64,000 nucleotides of DNA from Tamarix chinensis (GCA_030549775.1 CM060171.1:138664859-138728858), one strand, 5' to 3'. Shown: positions 24,040 through 36,612, counted from the stretch's first letter. Numbers and translations: made by a program. The notes: generated from the letters alone by a model not told the origin.

Positions 24040-24810
24040 TGATTTGTTAAATACCCTTATCTTGTTAATCAATGTTACTTGTGTCTTATTATGAAACTCA
24101 TTTAATCCATTGACATGTTAAACATAAGTTACTGATTTACCCCATCATCCTTAAAAAATTACTGATATACCCTTTGTTTTTGAAATTACTAGGTCCCCCT
24201 TTTTATTTACCAAATTATCATATTACCCTTTATATTAGTATAATTACCTGATTACCCCTTGTATTTGTTAAACTACCAAAGTATCCTCTATACTTATTAA
24301 ATCACCAACTTTACCCCTTATACTTGTTAAATTACCAATTTACCCTTCTAGTTGGTTAAATTACCGTATTATCCCCTATACTTATTTAAATTACCAAATG
24401 GCCCCTTAGGCTTATTAAGTTATCAAATCACCCTTCATACTTGTTACATTTACCAGATTTCCCATCACATTACCAAATCATCCTTCCTACTTATCAAAAT
24501 TACCTATTTACCCTTTTGGTGAATTAAATTACCAAATTGCCCTTCTTAATTGTTACATTTACCATTCTACCCCTTTACTTTGCAAAATTACCAAAATACC
24601 CTTTTCTTTATGCCAAATTATCAACTTACCCCTCCTTTATTAAATTACCAATTTATCCCATTACTTTACAAAATTACCATAATACCCTTTCCTTTATACC
24701 AAATTACCAAAATATCCTTATCCTTTATTAAATTATCATTTTACCCCTTTATTTACAAAATTACCATTTTGCCCTTATTATGCCACTTTTACCAAAATAC
24801 CCTCACTATA
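24040..24810. repeat. AATTACCAAATTACCC minisatellite (~30-bp unit) in the LTR
   Basis: More than twenty degenerate units of the form TTAAATTACCAATTTACCCCTTATACTTG occur head to tail. The tract sits at about the same relative position as the differently sequenced minisatellite of the plus-strand copy at 35435-35770. It generates spurious open frames (24537-24813). Confidence 0.85.
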
Positions 24811-26206
24811 TAAAATATTGATATGCATGCTCCATACACTTCATCCATTACCACTAAGCACCTACCAAATACACTTATTTAGCCCATACCCTTTTCACAA
24901 GTAAATTTACCTCTAGGACTCATATTACCATTACCAAATGGCTGCATTAGCATATCATATCATACATATGCACTTAACATTATTGTTAACAACAAAAATC
25001 CTTCCTTAAGCATTATTTCTACACATGACACATAAAATAACATGCTTTCCTTTTCATCAACCAATATATGCCACTAAATACATTATACTTAACAACATAT
25101 ATCATGCATATAAAAATATTAAAAATCCTAATATGCTAGCATACGTATATCCATACATTTTAGTAGTATATAAAAATTAAATTATTTCTAGCAAAAATTA
25201 AACCTTACCGGTACCTCGGTTAAAGGTTTGAGCTTTGATTAGTAAAAATCAATACCTAAAAATAATATAAAAAATAAGCATTATAGAAGTAGAATATCAA
25301 AAGAATATTTTTTTTTAATCAAAATCTTGGTTAATATATACTAATACCAACTATTTTTATACCTTGAAATTAATTCTTATTGGGATAAAAATAAAGGGAA
25401 GCCTCACCTTGCATGAGTAGCGTGAGTTACGTGCAAGGATGGTAGGGTTTATGGGTCGAAGAGGGAGAAGTGGGGATAAGGGGGGGTTGGTTTGGTTAAG
25501 GGTTTTAGGACTTGGTTGAGAGCTTTTGGATGGGAGTTAGGGTAGTGGCTGAGTGTAGGGAAGGAGTAAGGGTGTAGGTGGTGGATCAGGGAGGCGAAGG
25601 CGGCGGCGGCTGTAGGGCTGCGAAAATGGTTGCAAGGGTGGCGGAGGAGAAGAAGAAAGGGAAAAGAAGAAGGAAAATGAGGGGTTGTAGGGCCGGGTTT
25701 CGGCCAAGGGAGTCAAGGTGGTAGTAGGGGAGGTTCTAGGGAGTCGATTGGGGGCCATGGTGGCGGTAGAAGAGGCGGAACAGCGGCGGACGGTGGTGGT
25801 GCAAGGTGAAGGCTGAGAAAGGGGAAAGAAAAAGAAGAAGAAGAAGGGTGGCTGCAAGGGCATGTGGGGGTGACTTGGTGGTGTAGGGAGGTAGTAGGGG
25901 TGGTAAGGAGGTGGCGCAGGTGGTTGTTTGGGTGGTGGCAGTGGCGGTTGAGGTTGGCGGGGGAAAAAGGGAAGGGGAGAAGAAGGCTTAGTCGGGAGGA
26001 GGGAGGCTCGAAAAATGGGTAGAGAAGGGAAGTTAAGGAGAGGAAAAGGAAAAGTGGGAGAGGGAAGGTATGGTCAGTTAGGTAGAGGTGCAGGAGGGTG
26101 GCACATAGGGTGGTTGGAAAAGGAAGAAGGGAAAACAGGGCATGTAGGGTTGGTGGCAGTTGGAGGCTGTAGGAGGGGAAGTCATGGCGTGCGAGGTCGA
26201 TGATTA

Positions 26207-26232
26207 AGGAAGAAGAAGAAGAAGAAGAAGAA

Positions 26233-26279
<47 letters not shown>

Positions 26280-26284
26280 AAGAA
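26207..26284. repeat. GAA microsatellite
   Basis: A run of about 25 GAA/AAG triplets in the purine-rich block of the minus-orientation LTR. It produces a poly-glutamate open frame on the plus strand that has no other protein-like feature. Confidence 0.95.
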
Positions 26285-28129
26285 GGCAGGCCGACCAGGC
26301 GGGGAGGAGAAAGAGAAGCGGACCAGCCCACTCACGAGGGAGAGGGGAGGAAGAGGAAAGGCTGGGATGGCCTTGTCAGGGGGGAAGGAAGGAAGAAAAG
26401 AAAGAAGGGAGGTGGGCTAGGGCATTATGCGAGAGAAGGAAGGAGGAAGGGAGGAAGTGGGCCGGCTAGTGGCCCATCACAAGGAGGAGGGGATAGCAGG
26501 CCTGGCGGTCTGAAGGGAAAGAAAAAGGAAAAAAGAGGAAAAGAAGAAAAAGAAGAAAAAGGAAAAGGAAAAAAGGAAAAAGGGATGAAAAAGAATACAC
26601 TAATTTTTTGGAATAATGGAATTTAATATTTTTTATAGATAAATTAATTTAATAATTTAATTTATTATAATTTAATATATTAGTTTTAAAAAGGTTAATT
26701 TTAGTAAAATATTGGTTTGGAATATTATTTAAATAAAATGAGCATAATAAAATAAAAAAATATTTATTTTAATTTATTAAATCTTCATATCCATTTTCAT
26801 ATACTAAAAAATTCACAAAATAATTAAATTACATAAATTTAAAAGTTAATTTATTTCAAATAAGGGTTATTTATTAAATTCTAGGTTTTAAAATTTTTGG
26901 GGTATTACATATCACATCCACCACACATAGAATGCACCTGCAGCGAGGGCTAACATAGATTGGGATACTACACCCACCGCACGTGGTTAAAGTACATCAA
27001 GGGGATCCGCACTAGAATACCTTACCCACCACACCTTGAATGTCTCTATCGTGAGGGCCATAGAAGTTGGGATACGACACCCATCTAAGTAATGGAGAAT
27101 ATAAAGTGCCTGGGGGCTTATAATGGGATACCTCACCCACTCGTATAGGACACCGAAGCCATGTTAGCCTGCCATAGTATAATCTTATTCCTCAAAGATA
27201 TGTGCATACCCCTAATATGGTATAACACTCAGGCTCATGATAACAATATAAGAAAGCATGCTTGCATAGAAATCATGGAAGAATAATGATACAGATTATG
27301 CATTATAAACACATAATGAAAACCATAATATAAATATTCCTTTAGTGGCCACATATTTTCCATTTATTATGATAATCCATTCGACTACACCCATTTCTCG
27401 ACCATGAATAAAAGTTATAGCATTATACACACACAATGGGATACCATACCCATTACAAGGGGTTAAGAGACATTGAAGGGCCTTTTCTCTAGAGATACCA
27501 TACTCACCACACATCAAATGCACATGTAGTGAGAGCTAACATAGATTAGGACGCCACACCTACCGCACGTGGTCAAAGTACATTAAGGGGGCCTCTATTG
27601 GAATACTTCACCCACCACATCTTGAATGCCTTTGCTGCAAGACTACACAAATTGGGATACCACACTACCCAAGCAATGGGCAATATAAAGTGCCTAGGGG
27701 TTTATAATAGGATACCTCACCCACCAATACCAAACACTAATGTCATGTTGACCTGCCACAATATAATCCTATTCTTTAAAGATATGTGTATACCTCCTAC
27801 CGATGACAACCTAGTAGAGAAGAAAATAGGTATTAAGTGAAAAATTAAAACACTAGTCAATGGGTTTGGAAAACTATTTGACTGTTCATGGGAACCAATA
27901 AACTAGTTCATCGAACTAATTGATTATTCTCACAACAAGTCGGTTAAAAATCCCAAATCAACTAATTGTTTACATAACGATTTGATGGGTCTAACAAACC
28001 AATCGACAGTTTTAGGTAAAACAACACCCAAACCTGCAATCCATTTATCAAAAATTTACCCAAATTTAACATATTAATCCTAGAAATCTTCTATGTCATA
28101 AGATATATAAAAATACATACTACACATAT

Positions 28130-28460
28130 AGAATCACATGGGTACATGGTATAATCAAAATCATGCTCAAACTACCCAAACTCATGCTTTAAGAGCAGCC
28201 TATATTGCATGCATGTGTCATACATGGCAAGAAAGAAATAAAAGGATTTTTCAAAAAAAAAAAGAATCGTACTATGTAGGTGAGTATAAAGGAGCCCGTG
28301 AAGGATATGACCACCAAGTTTGAGACTTTTGTAACATGCACACCCTGTACAAAGCTTATTGCTTATGTTAATATGCTAGCTTAGATTACATCGTTTAATT
28401 TGTTTATTGGAGGTTGTAATAAAATTTTCCATTTGGAAGTAATAAAATTTACAATATTAA
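28130..28460 (+). mobile_element. LINE 3'-end remnant
   Basis: The short frame reads ALRAAYIACMCHTWQERNKRIF, which matches the conserved tail of plant LINE ORF2 (hydrophobic stretch then IW-ERN-R-F). AAGTAATAAAATTTACAATATTAAAAAAA follows, a possible degraded poly-A end. It could be the 3' end of the same LINE as 20527-21483, but the reverse transcriptase between them is missing. Confidence 0.7.
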
Positions 28461-29640
28461 AAAAAGGGTTATGGACCACCATCAAAACTGGGGTTATCAT
28501 CTCTTGAATAACAATGCCAAAACTGTAGTAAAAAGCTACATTGAAATGGGAAAAGATTGGCTTTCGATAAGAGTTGTTGCTAAAAACTAACGATTTTCAA
28601 CCAAAATTGTTATTAAAAGTTCAAATCAAACAAATTTAGCACAACTTTTAATAATGGTTTTTTATAGGGATATTATCAAAATTGAGATATGAACTATTTC
28701 TTATAGCATTTTTAAGATGTTAATAAAATTAATACGAAACACGAGGGAGTTAAACCCATATAGTTCTCAATAGAAATATATATCATACACTTCATGATAA
28801 TTCATATCTCTAAGTTTGAACCAAGTGAAAAAAAAAAGAATTATGAAGATCAAGTAAAATCAAATCATGAAGGTCAATTTTTTAGATCTGAACTAAACTA
28901 GAAGAACTGGTTCATAGATCAGAACTTCACAATAATATATGAAAAAAACCCATCATTTATTAAGGGTCATGAAAACTTAATCTCGTAGTAGTGATTTCAA
29001 TAATATAAAACTATCAAAAATGCCTTAAATCAAATTTTATAGCTATAGGCATACTTAAACGAATAGATCAATCCTTTTGTGAGCAATTGTTACATTTTAT
29101 TACTATCACTATGGTGTTTCATGCATAAGGTAATTGAAACATGTCTATATATATCTCTATGTAATATGCATGTAATCTCTATAAATAAATATTTATTAAT
29201 ATAAAATGTGTATTTATAACTATAGGATGCACATTTATATTTATAAGATGAGTTTTCTTTCCAATAATATGTGCATAACACATTCTTTTCTCTCATTATT
29301 TTATAAATAAAGGAAGATATAAGATTTTAATTTATCGATATAATATTTGTATTAATTGCTATAAAATGTGAATTTTATGTCTATGATATGTGTATTTTTT
29401 TTTCTGTAAAGATATTATTTATTACACATGTATTCACCCCTTATTATTTATATAAATAAGTGGTGTGTATTTTGTTATATAGGATTTACATTTTTATTGA
29501 ATAAGATGTATATTTTATTAGATATATAAGATGTGTATTTATATTATATAATATGTATATTTTTATATTTGTGTTTACGTCATATCAATATGCATATTTA
29601 TTTATAGAGAAAGATGTGAGGAAAATTATACTATAATTTT
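28461..29640. other. AT-rich intergenic region, nothing recognised
   Basis: There is no gene-like frame beyond a low-complexity minus-strand one at 29090-29296 rich in Tyr, Lys and Ile. Repeated phrases such as ATATGTGTATTTTTAT and AAGATGTGTATTTAT suggest an old diverged tandem repeat at 29200-29580. Confidence 0.45.
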
Positions 29641-29649
29641 TTATGATCT

Positions 29650-29684
29650 ATATATATACATACATACATACATACATACATACA
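29650..29684. repeat. CATA microsatellite
   Basis: About seven CATA units after a short TA run, directly adjoining the left end of the MITE that begins at 29685. Confidence 0.9.
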
Positions 29685-29893
29685 TTTAGGCTCTTGTACA
29701 AACCATTTAAATACAAATGTAGGAACTCTTAATTACCGTTAGATCTAGAAGATTTCAGGGCGGAGATTGAAATAAATTTAAGTTAGGTATTTACTAAATC
29801 TTGACCATTGATCAAATACTAATTTAATGGTTAAGATTGGTTCTTATATATATATATATATATTAGGAATGATTTGTATGGAACCTTTACCCT
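29685..29893. mobile_element. ~209-bp MITE
   Basis: The left end has GGCTCTTGTACAAACCATTTA and the right end, as reverse complement, GGTTCCATACAAATCATTCC. These pair as imperfect inverted termini. The middle carries TTACCGTTAGATCTAGAAGAT and TGACCATTGATCAA phrases that I recognise as typical of a plant MITE type. A TA microsatellite lies inside the right arm. The flanking sequence is CATA/TATA repeat, so the target duplication cannot be read. Confidence 0.55.
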
Positions 29894-30718
29894 ATATATA
29901 TATATATATAATCGTGATTGCTGTTACTAACACTACAGTGCAAATTGCCTCATACGAGTGATTAGTTCAAAAACAGATGTATTGAATTTGCATGTTCCTC
30001 ATGCTATATTGAAACTTGGCAATACCAGCTAGCAAGATACAGGCTTCTAACTTCGAGAGGGGAGACTAGCTACTTGCGTGTGGGAGACACCTGCATAATG
30101 ACATTGTCGACTTTTAAACATGATTAGGATCAGAATAATTATCCATTTATGTTGGGTTGAGTATATATAGCTCAACAGTTTTACGTAACAATCACGTAAT
30201 CATGAATCGAAGAATGTATAAGTCATGTCCCTATGACTTCTCCTTTTAATGAGGTCCGATCATAAATATAACACCGCATCCACCATTTTATGAGTTGGTC
30301 AATAATATCTTGTATGATCTGATTTATATATGTATGTAATTATATAATAATTATTTTATTATGATCGGTGACATAGCTAATGTTTTTTCTATTAATATTG
30401 TATATCTATATTACTATTAGGGAAGGTTTTCATTTGTTCATTTATAGGCCTTATTAATTCAGAATATATGAGTAAAATTTTGACAATAATAAAATAAATA
30501 TAAAACTAATGATATTAACTATATAAAATGATATTATTGATTACAATAGTAATAATACTAATAGAAAAACATTAATTATGACATCTATAAAAGTAATATA
30601 GTAATAATGATTTATTAAATTTTTTTAGTTCAAATAAGATAAGTTCACATTAGATCAGATCACATCGAATCAACAAAAAAACTTGAGAAAACCATACTAT
30701 TATTATCACTAATTTTAA

Positions 30719-30765
<47 letters not shown>

Positions 30766-31127
30766 CGATATATTTTACTTTTAGTGTCATCTTATCAATA
30801 TATTTTAGTTTTAGATTACTTATATAATAAGCAATTTTTTGTCATTGAACTTTTTTTGACACATAGGAAGATTTTGAATTGCTTATATATATATATATAT
30901 ATATGGAGTCTTATAGACTTTAAAGAAATAATAATACTGCAATCTCAAACATTTAATAATATTTCTAGAAAGTTCTAATAGAATATATTCAAGATTTTCA
31001 AATTCATGTTAGAAAAAGATGCAACATTAAAAATTATATATCATTATAGTAATTTAAAGTTAAAAATAATTTTATTTTATAATAAGTAAAAATAAATTAT
31101 ACTAATGCAATATTTGAATGAGTTATT
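29894..31127. other. AT-rich intergenic region with TTA tract
   Basis: No coding signal. It contains an ATT microsatellite at 30720-30765 and a TA run near 30887-30904. The plus-strand open frame at 30784-30978 spans the TA run and is low-complexity. Confidence 0.5.
30720..30765. repeat. TTA microsatellite
   Basis: About fifteen uninterrupted TTA triplets. Confidence 0.95.
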
Positions 31128-31929
31128 TGTAACATAACCCCTTCCTTCTCGTGTAGAACCCCTTCTTTTCCTGCACAACCACCTTGCCACAATTTGAATT
31201 TCACCGGCTTGCCATCGCCACCGGCGAACCCTAACCAACCTACCCCGATTCTCTCATCTCCCTTCTGACCTTAGCCCTCCTTTATCTTTATAAATACCCC
31301 TATAACTAGTATGGACTCGAGTTTTTCCTGAAACCCTAAAACTTTACTCTCGTGTGTCACCGCCCAGTTAGATGCCTCTTCCGTCGCCGTCGCCCAACGC
31401 CGCCATTAGAACCACCTATAGGACCACTCCCTGTACCGCCCTTTAATTAACTACACCACCCTTCTTCCTAGATTTTCCTTGCACGAGCCACCCCAACTGT
31501 ACAAAGCAGCCTCCTTAATCAACCCTTCCTTCCACATCCACCGCCCTTTGCACCACCATTATCCACCACCCCGTTGTAACCACCGCCTCCTACACCTCCC
31601 AAATGGCACTGCAGACTCCTCTCTACCTTCCCCTACCTTTCTTTTCCTCTTCCTCCCTCTCCTTTTCTCTTTCTTCATTTCTTCCCCTTTCGGCCACCAC
31701 AGCCGTCGCCGTACGCCGCCACCTTTGGCTGCGCCCCTACTTCCCCCTTCTTTCTCCCAGCACTCAACTTTCTCTCGTTTCATCTCTTTTTCTAACCACC
31801 GTCGCCGCCACCGTGCACCACCGCTGATGCCGCCTATCACCACCAACCCAAGGTGGAACCCTAAACCCTCTCAACCCTTTTACCCTATTTATACAAGCTT
31901 TATTTTGATTTATTTCCATTATTTCGGGT

Positions 31930-31930
31930 A

Positions 31931-31964
<34 letters not shown>

Positions 31965-31996
31965 GAGGGCAAAAGCTCTATTCTGTTTTTATTTCA

Positions 31997-32040
<44 letters not shown>

Positions 32041-32085
32041 CGTGTTGTTGTTATCATCATCATCATCATCATCATTATTATTAAT
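31930..32085. repeat. TTA and ATC microsatellites
   Basis: Two blocks of TTA triplets and a block of ATC triplets in the older plus-oriented LTR. They code for poly-Ile and poly-His in the spurious frame 31479-32084. Confidence 0.9.
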
Positions 32086-32289
32086 AGTGTTATTATTATT
32101 TCAAAGTAGAGTCGAAACCCTACTTTACTTTATTTTTGATTTATACTATTATTAGTATTATCATCATCATTATTACTATTATTTTATTATTATTTTTATT
32201 GCTTTTTTTATTATTAATGTTAATAGTATTATTATTAGTATTATTTTAGTGAAGGGCCGAAGCCCTTTTTCCACTATTTATTTCAAAGC

Positions 32290-32347
32290 ATATTATTATT
32301 ATTATTATTATTTATTATTATTATTATTATTATTCTTCTTCTTCTTC

Positions 32348-32426
<79 letters not shown>

Positions 32427-32452
32427 TTTTAGTATCATCATTATTATTATTA
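32290..32452. repeat. Long TTA/CTT microsatellite
   Basis: More than forty TTA triplets interrupted by a short CTT run. It gives a poly-Leu frame with no protein significance. Confidence 0.95.
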
Positions 32453-32650
32453 GGGTAAAATCTTCAAATCTTATATTATCATCTTTTACAATATGTTTAT
32501 TATTACTTTTACCTTTAGCAAAATTAGTAATTAGTTAGTATTATTACTATTATAGTATTATTTTATCTAAAACCCTAATCTTAGCATAAATAAGGAAATA
32601 ATGGTATTTTTGGTATGAGGGAATCTAATCTTTAATTTTTCCTCTTATAG

Positions 32651-32712
32651 GAGAGACCAGTCAAAACCCTAAGGAGGCGTAGGAGCGAGCTCCAAGACCA
32701 GTGTCGTATTAG
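32651..32712 (+). other. Exon-like 62-nt cassette in the older LTR
   Basis: The block is preceded by TTTTTCCTCTTATAG (acceptor-like) and followed by GTAAGGG (donor-like). It contains AAGGAGGCGTAGGAGCGAGCTCCAAGACC, with the inverted repeat GGAGC-GA-GCTCC. The nested copy has the same arrangement at 35098-35164. This is sequence-based inference, with no transcript evidence. Confidence 0.4.
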
Positions 32713-35097
32713 GTAAGGGTGTAGCTAAGGCTGTATGTATGTAATGTGTTTTATATGCCTTGTATGCCATGTGCCGTAATATGTGATGTACCTTATGTGT
32801 ATTGTTATAACTATTTTATGTATGGTGCGGCTCAGAGTTGAGGTACGTTTATGTGTTATCTTATAATTTGTGTATCATATGTGAAATGCCCCGAAAATTT
32901 CTAATTGTATAAGCTACATTTAAAGGATATTTATTATAAGAATTATTTAAATAAATTATTTTTAAATTGAATTAATTAGGGCAAATCAAGAAGAAATTTA
33001 TAAGTATTTTTATTAGAAGAGAATTTGGGTATTTTAGCTCATTAAGCATTTTATTTTGAAAATTAATTAATTAAATTATTTTATTTAAAATAAGAATGAG
33101 AAAATAGTTTTAAATTAATAATGATATTATAAATAAATTAATTGGAGAAATTTAAGGTGTTTTGCTAATTAAAATAGAATTTATAGAAAACCTTTTAAAA
33201 AATCCTAATTTAGCCTAAAAAGGGATTTAAATATTATTTTATTCAAATATTATTATTTTTAAATATCCCAAATATTTTAATTTATTTAAATACCCAACAT
33301 AATTATTTCTTTCTTTTCCTTTTTCCTTTTTTTCTTTCTTTTTCTTCTTCTTTTCTTTTTCTTTTTCATCTTCACCCCGAACCGGGCCAGCTCGCGGCCT
33401 AGTCTTCCTCTTCTTCTTCCTTCTTCGGCCCAGCCGTGCCAGGCACCCTTCGTCCCCCTCGAAGCGCCGCGTTTCTTCTTTTCTCCACTCAACACGCGTC
33501 GTTTTGTTTAATGAATTTTTCCCGTCGCTCCCGGTTCGCCCGTCTCCCTTTCTTTTCTCTTCTTTCTTCTGGACCGCCGGTCCAGCCCTTTTCTTCTTCC
33601 CCAGCTTCGCACTCCCAGCCCCGACACCGTCGACCGCAACCTTCAACTCCCAGCCCGAAAAATGTCGACGCCGGCTACGAGAACTCTGACCGAACGATTC
33701 ACCCTTCTTTTTCTTTCTCTTGACTCGCACATTGAATTGGAACGATCAATTATTCTCAAATCTCGCTCGTTCCTTCTCTTCTGGATCGCGAAATTTCAGC
33801 CCCGACCCAAATGATCAACGATCGATTCCTGCCACCGGCCACCATAACCCTAGCATACAATACCACCCAGGTGACCCCCAAAACCCTAATAACCCATCTA
33901 AACTCTATATATAGCCTAGTTATGGATGATTTTAAAATCTTTTATTTCCCAAAACCCTAAGTAAGAAACCCAGCCACCGCAAATTCAGATGCCACGTTCG
34001 CCACCGATAGTCAACCTCAGCGCCACTTCTGCATTCCAAACTTTTCCCTGCAACTCCATCTAGCTAACTAACCCATTCTCAACCTTCGATTCTTCTTGCA
34101 CATAACCGTGCAAAGTTTGCTATCCTTTAGCCAGAATTTTGACCCCGAAACCTTAAGCCACCATCCACCACCACATGCGCCGCTTCTAACACCTTCCAAA
34201 CCAACCATTGACTCCTACTAATTATCCTCTACAGCCCCATATAATTATTTTAATTTTCTTCCTCTCCATCACCCATTTTCCTAATTTTTGGCCCCCTTAG
34301 ACCCATTTTCCGGCCACCTCCGGGAACCATCGCCGGTTCCACCTTCATACTCCAACTCAAGGTGAAACCCTAGACCTTTTAAACACTTACTTTCGATTTA
34401 TTGATAATTATTATGCTTTTATCCTAATTTTTAATGTTAATTCGATTCTAATTATTATTATTATAATTATCATTATTATTTTTATCAACTGTAATCTAAT
34501 GGTTAAATCTTCTTTACAGGTTTGGGAGTATTCTTGAGTTATAACAACTATTATTCTCGAATTTTAGTTATTTAATAGAATTAGTACATGTTTAATATTA
34601 TTAATAATAATATAATTGATATTATTATTATTAGTGCAATTAATTATTTAATAGTGTAATTATTTCAGGAGGCGTAGAAACCTAAATTTTTAATTAAGCC
34701 TCGCAGCTTTTGCCTTTTATTACTATTATTAGCATTTTAACATTATTACTAATATATTATCATTTTTAACACTATTTCCTTTTATATTATAAGTATATAT
34801 ATATTGTTATTATTATTATTATTACTACTACTAAATTTGATTATTATTTTATTATTAGTATTATCTTGGAAAAGGGGCTGAAGCATTTATTTCACCTTAT
34901 TTTTGAATAATGTCCTTTTTATTGTTATTATTATTGTTACTATTATTATTCTTATTTATATTCTCATTGATATTATTTTAGTATCATTATTATTATTAGG
35001 GTAAAGTATTTAACCATATATTATCAACCTTTATAATATTTCTGTTATTTCTATATCTTTAGCAAAGTTAGAATTTTATTAATTTTATTTATATTAG

Positions 35098-35164
35098 CAA
35101 GTTGTCATTTGGTCAAAGCCTTAAGGAGGCGTAGGAGCGTGCTCCAAGACCGGTGACGTTTTAG
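35098..35164 (+). other. Exon-like 67-nt cassette in the nested LTR
   Basis: AG at 35096-35097 follows a T-rich tract, and a TTTTAG|GTAAGG donor-like site lies at 35164-35165. The core AAGGAGGCGTAGGAGCGTGCTCCAAGACCGG contains GGAGC-GT-GCTCC at 35134-35145. The core is much better conserved relative to the older copy (32651-32712) than the TTA tracts around it. Confidence 0.4.
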
Positions 35165-35434
35165 GTAAGGAGTGCTAAGGCCTTTTATGTGCTTATGTGT
35201 ATTATGTGTTTTGCATGTTATGTAGCTAGTGTTTATTATTATTGAATATTTTATATGTGGTATGACTTGGAGTTGAAGTATATTGTGCATGGTATGTGTA
35301 TTAATTATGTATGATGATATGTGTTGTGTATGAGAGGATGTCGATGTGGTTTGTGTGGGAGAAAGGGTGAAAAAGGAGGATGGGGAAAGAAGTTGACTAA
35401 GCGAAGTGAGTTGACCTAATTTTATGGTTTTATA

Positions 35435-35770
35435 AGTAATAATCTAATTTATGGTTTTATGTGGAGGAGTATAATTTATGATTTTATGCGGAGAATATAA
35501 TATATGGTTTTATTTGGGAGAATTTAATTTATGATGATAATTGGGAGAATCTAATTTATGATGTTATATGGGAGAATCGAATTTATGGTTTGTTTGGGAG
35601 AATCTAGTTTATGACGTTATTTGGGAGAATGTAATTTATGATATTATATGGGAGAATCTAATTTATGATTTGATTGGGAGAATCTAATTTATGATTTGTT
35701 TGGGGGATTCCAATTTATGGTTTTGCTTGGGAGATTCTAATTTATGATTTTATGTGGGAGAATCTAATCA
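35435..35770. repeat. 27-bp minisatellite (GGGAGAATCTAATTTATGAT)
   Basis: About twelve degenerate head-to-tail units of roughly 27 bp, each with GGGAGAATCTAATTTATG. The following ~400 bp continue with related GAATCTTTGGTTTG and GAATTTAGGGTTTG phrases. Confidence 0.85.
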
Positions 35771-36612
35771 ATTGTAAGGTAAGGATGAATCTTCGGTTTT
35801 ATATGATTTGAATCTTTGGGTTGGTATGGTTTGAATTTAAGGTTTGTTAAGGATGAGTCTTTGGTTTGGTGAGGATTGAATGTAAGGTTGGTGTGGATGA
35901 ATCTTTATGGTCTGAATTTAGGGTTTGACATGGAAGAATCTTTATGGTTTGAATTTAGGGTTGGTATGGACAAATCTTTGGGTCTTATATGGTTTGAATT
36001 TAGGGTTTTGTATGACGAAATCTAAGGTTTACCTGGTGGTATTAATGGATGTATGTTGGTATTAGGGTTTGTATGATGATATTAAGGTTTGTATGGTGGT
36101 AATTATAGTTGTATGGTGGTATTAGGATTTACATGGTGATATTGATGGTTGTATTGTGGTATTAGGGTTTGCATGGTTGAATTTAGGGCTTCACGTGGAA
36201 TTTTAGGGTTTACATGAAAAAGGTTCGAAGGTTTGCATGGGGAGATTAATGTCTGCATGGGTATTAAATTTATGTATGGAAAGTTAATTTGGAATGTAAG
36301 GAATATACTGCAAGTGTTGTTTGGGTGTTTGAGCACTTGGGATGAAAAATAGTACGTGGGGCAAATTAAGGGTATGGAAGAGACTGAATTATGGTTTGTT
36401 GTGGTTAATTGAGGTATATGGTGGCTGATTATGGTTTTTGGTGTTATCATGTATATGTGGTGATTAAGTGTAATTATGATTGTGGAATTTTATGATCTAT
36501 GATGTGTGATGCATAAAGAGAATGATTTGAGCATATCCAGAATGAAAGCTTTTGAATAAGATACTTAAGATACTAATCATTTAAAGTGGAAGATTATTGA
36601 GCCGGGTCCAGA

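Larger units (their letters stand above)
22380..26909 (-). mobile_element. Solo giant LTR, 4.53 kb, minus orientation
   Basis: In minus orientation the unit starts TGTAATACCCC (26909) and ends GGGTGTTATA (22380). It is flanked by TACCA (22375-22379) and TATCA (26910-26914), an almost perfect 5-bp duplication. The same host repeat occurs uninterrupted near 27495 (GAGATACCA followed by TACTCACCACAC), which is the empty site. Inside, in sense order, are an AT-rich start, a pyrimidine-rich leader (GA-rich on the plus strand, 25400-26600), a minisatellite, three GGTGGATCGG modules (23085-23240), and the 3' hairpin region near 22480. No gag-pol coding region is present. Confidence 0.85.
22095..27790. 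repeat. Two tandem copies of a ~580-bp repeat, first copy split by the LTR
   Basis: Copy 1 is 22095-22379 plus 26910-27217 and copy 2 is about 27218-27790. Shared landmarks in order are GGTATAACACTCAGGCTCATGATA, GCATGCTTGCAT, TATGATAATCC, GGGCCTT then CTAGAGATACCA, CGCACGTGGT, and ATATGTGCATACC. The two differ by many substitutions, so the duplication is old. It probably belongs to the internal part of an older LTR unit. Confidence 0.75.
21484..27800 (-). mobile_element. Older giant LTR unit, interrupted by a younger one
   Basis: At 21484 the plus strand reads TATAACACCTCTAAATTTTG, a decayed form of the TGTAACACCCC terminus of this LTR family. AATATTACCGCCAC follows, a phrase also found next to the 3' hairpin of other copies. 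The unit runs in minus orientation, is broken at 22379 by the younger copy 22380-26909, and continues from 26910. Its other end is not visible; the right limit given is where the recognisable tandem sequence stops. Confidence 0.45.

Noticed and set aside
26200..26469. Open frame with a long poly-glutamate run
   Set aside because: It is a read-through of the GAA microsatellite and the purine-rich LTR block; no domain, and the block is conserved as DNA composition rather than as protein.
31479..32084. 201-residue frame rich in Pro, His and poly-Ile
   Set aside because: It covers the pyrimidine-rich LTR leader and TTA/ATC microsatellites, and overlapping frames are open in other phases and on the other strand, as expected from composition.
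33239..33730. 163-residue Lys/Arg/Glu-rich minus-strand frame
   Set aside because: Antisense of the CT-rich leader of the nested LTR; low complexity and overlapped by plus-strand frames.
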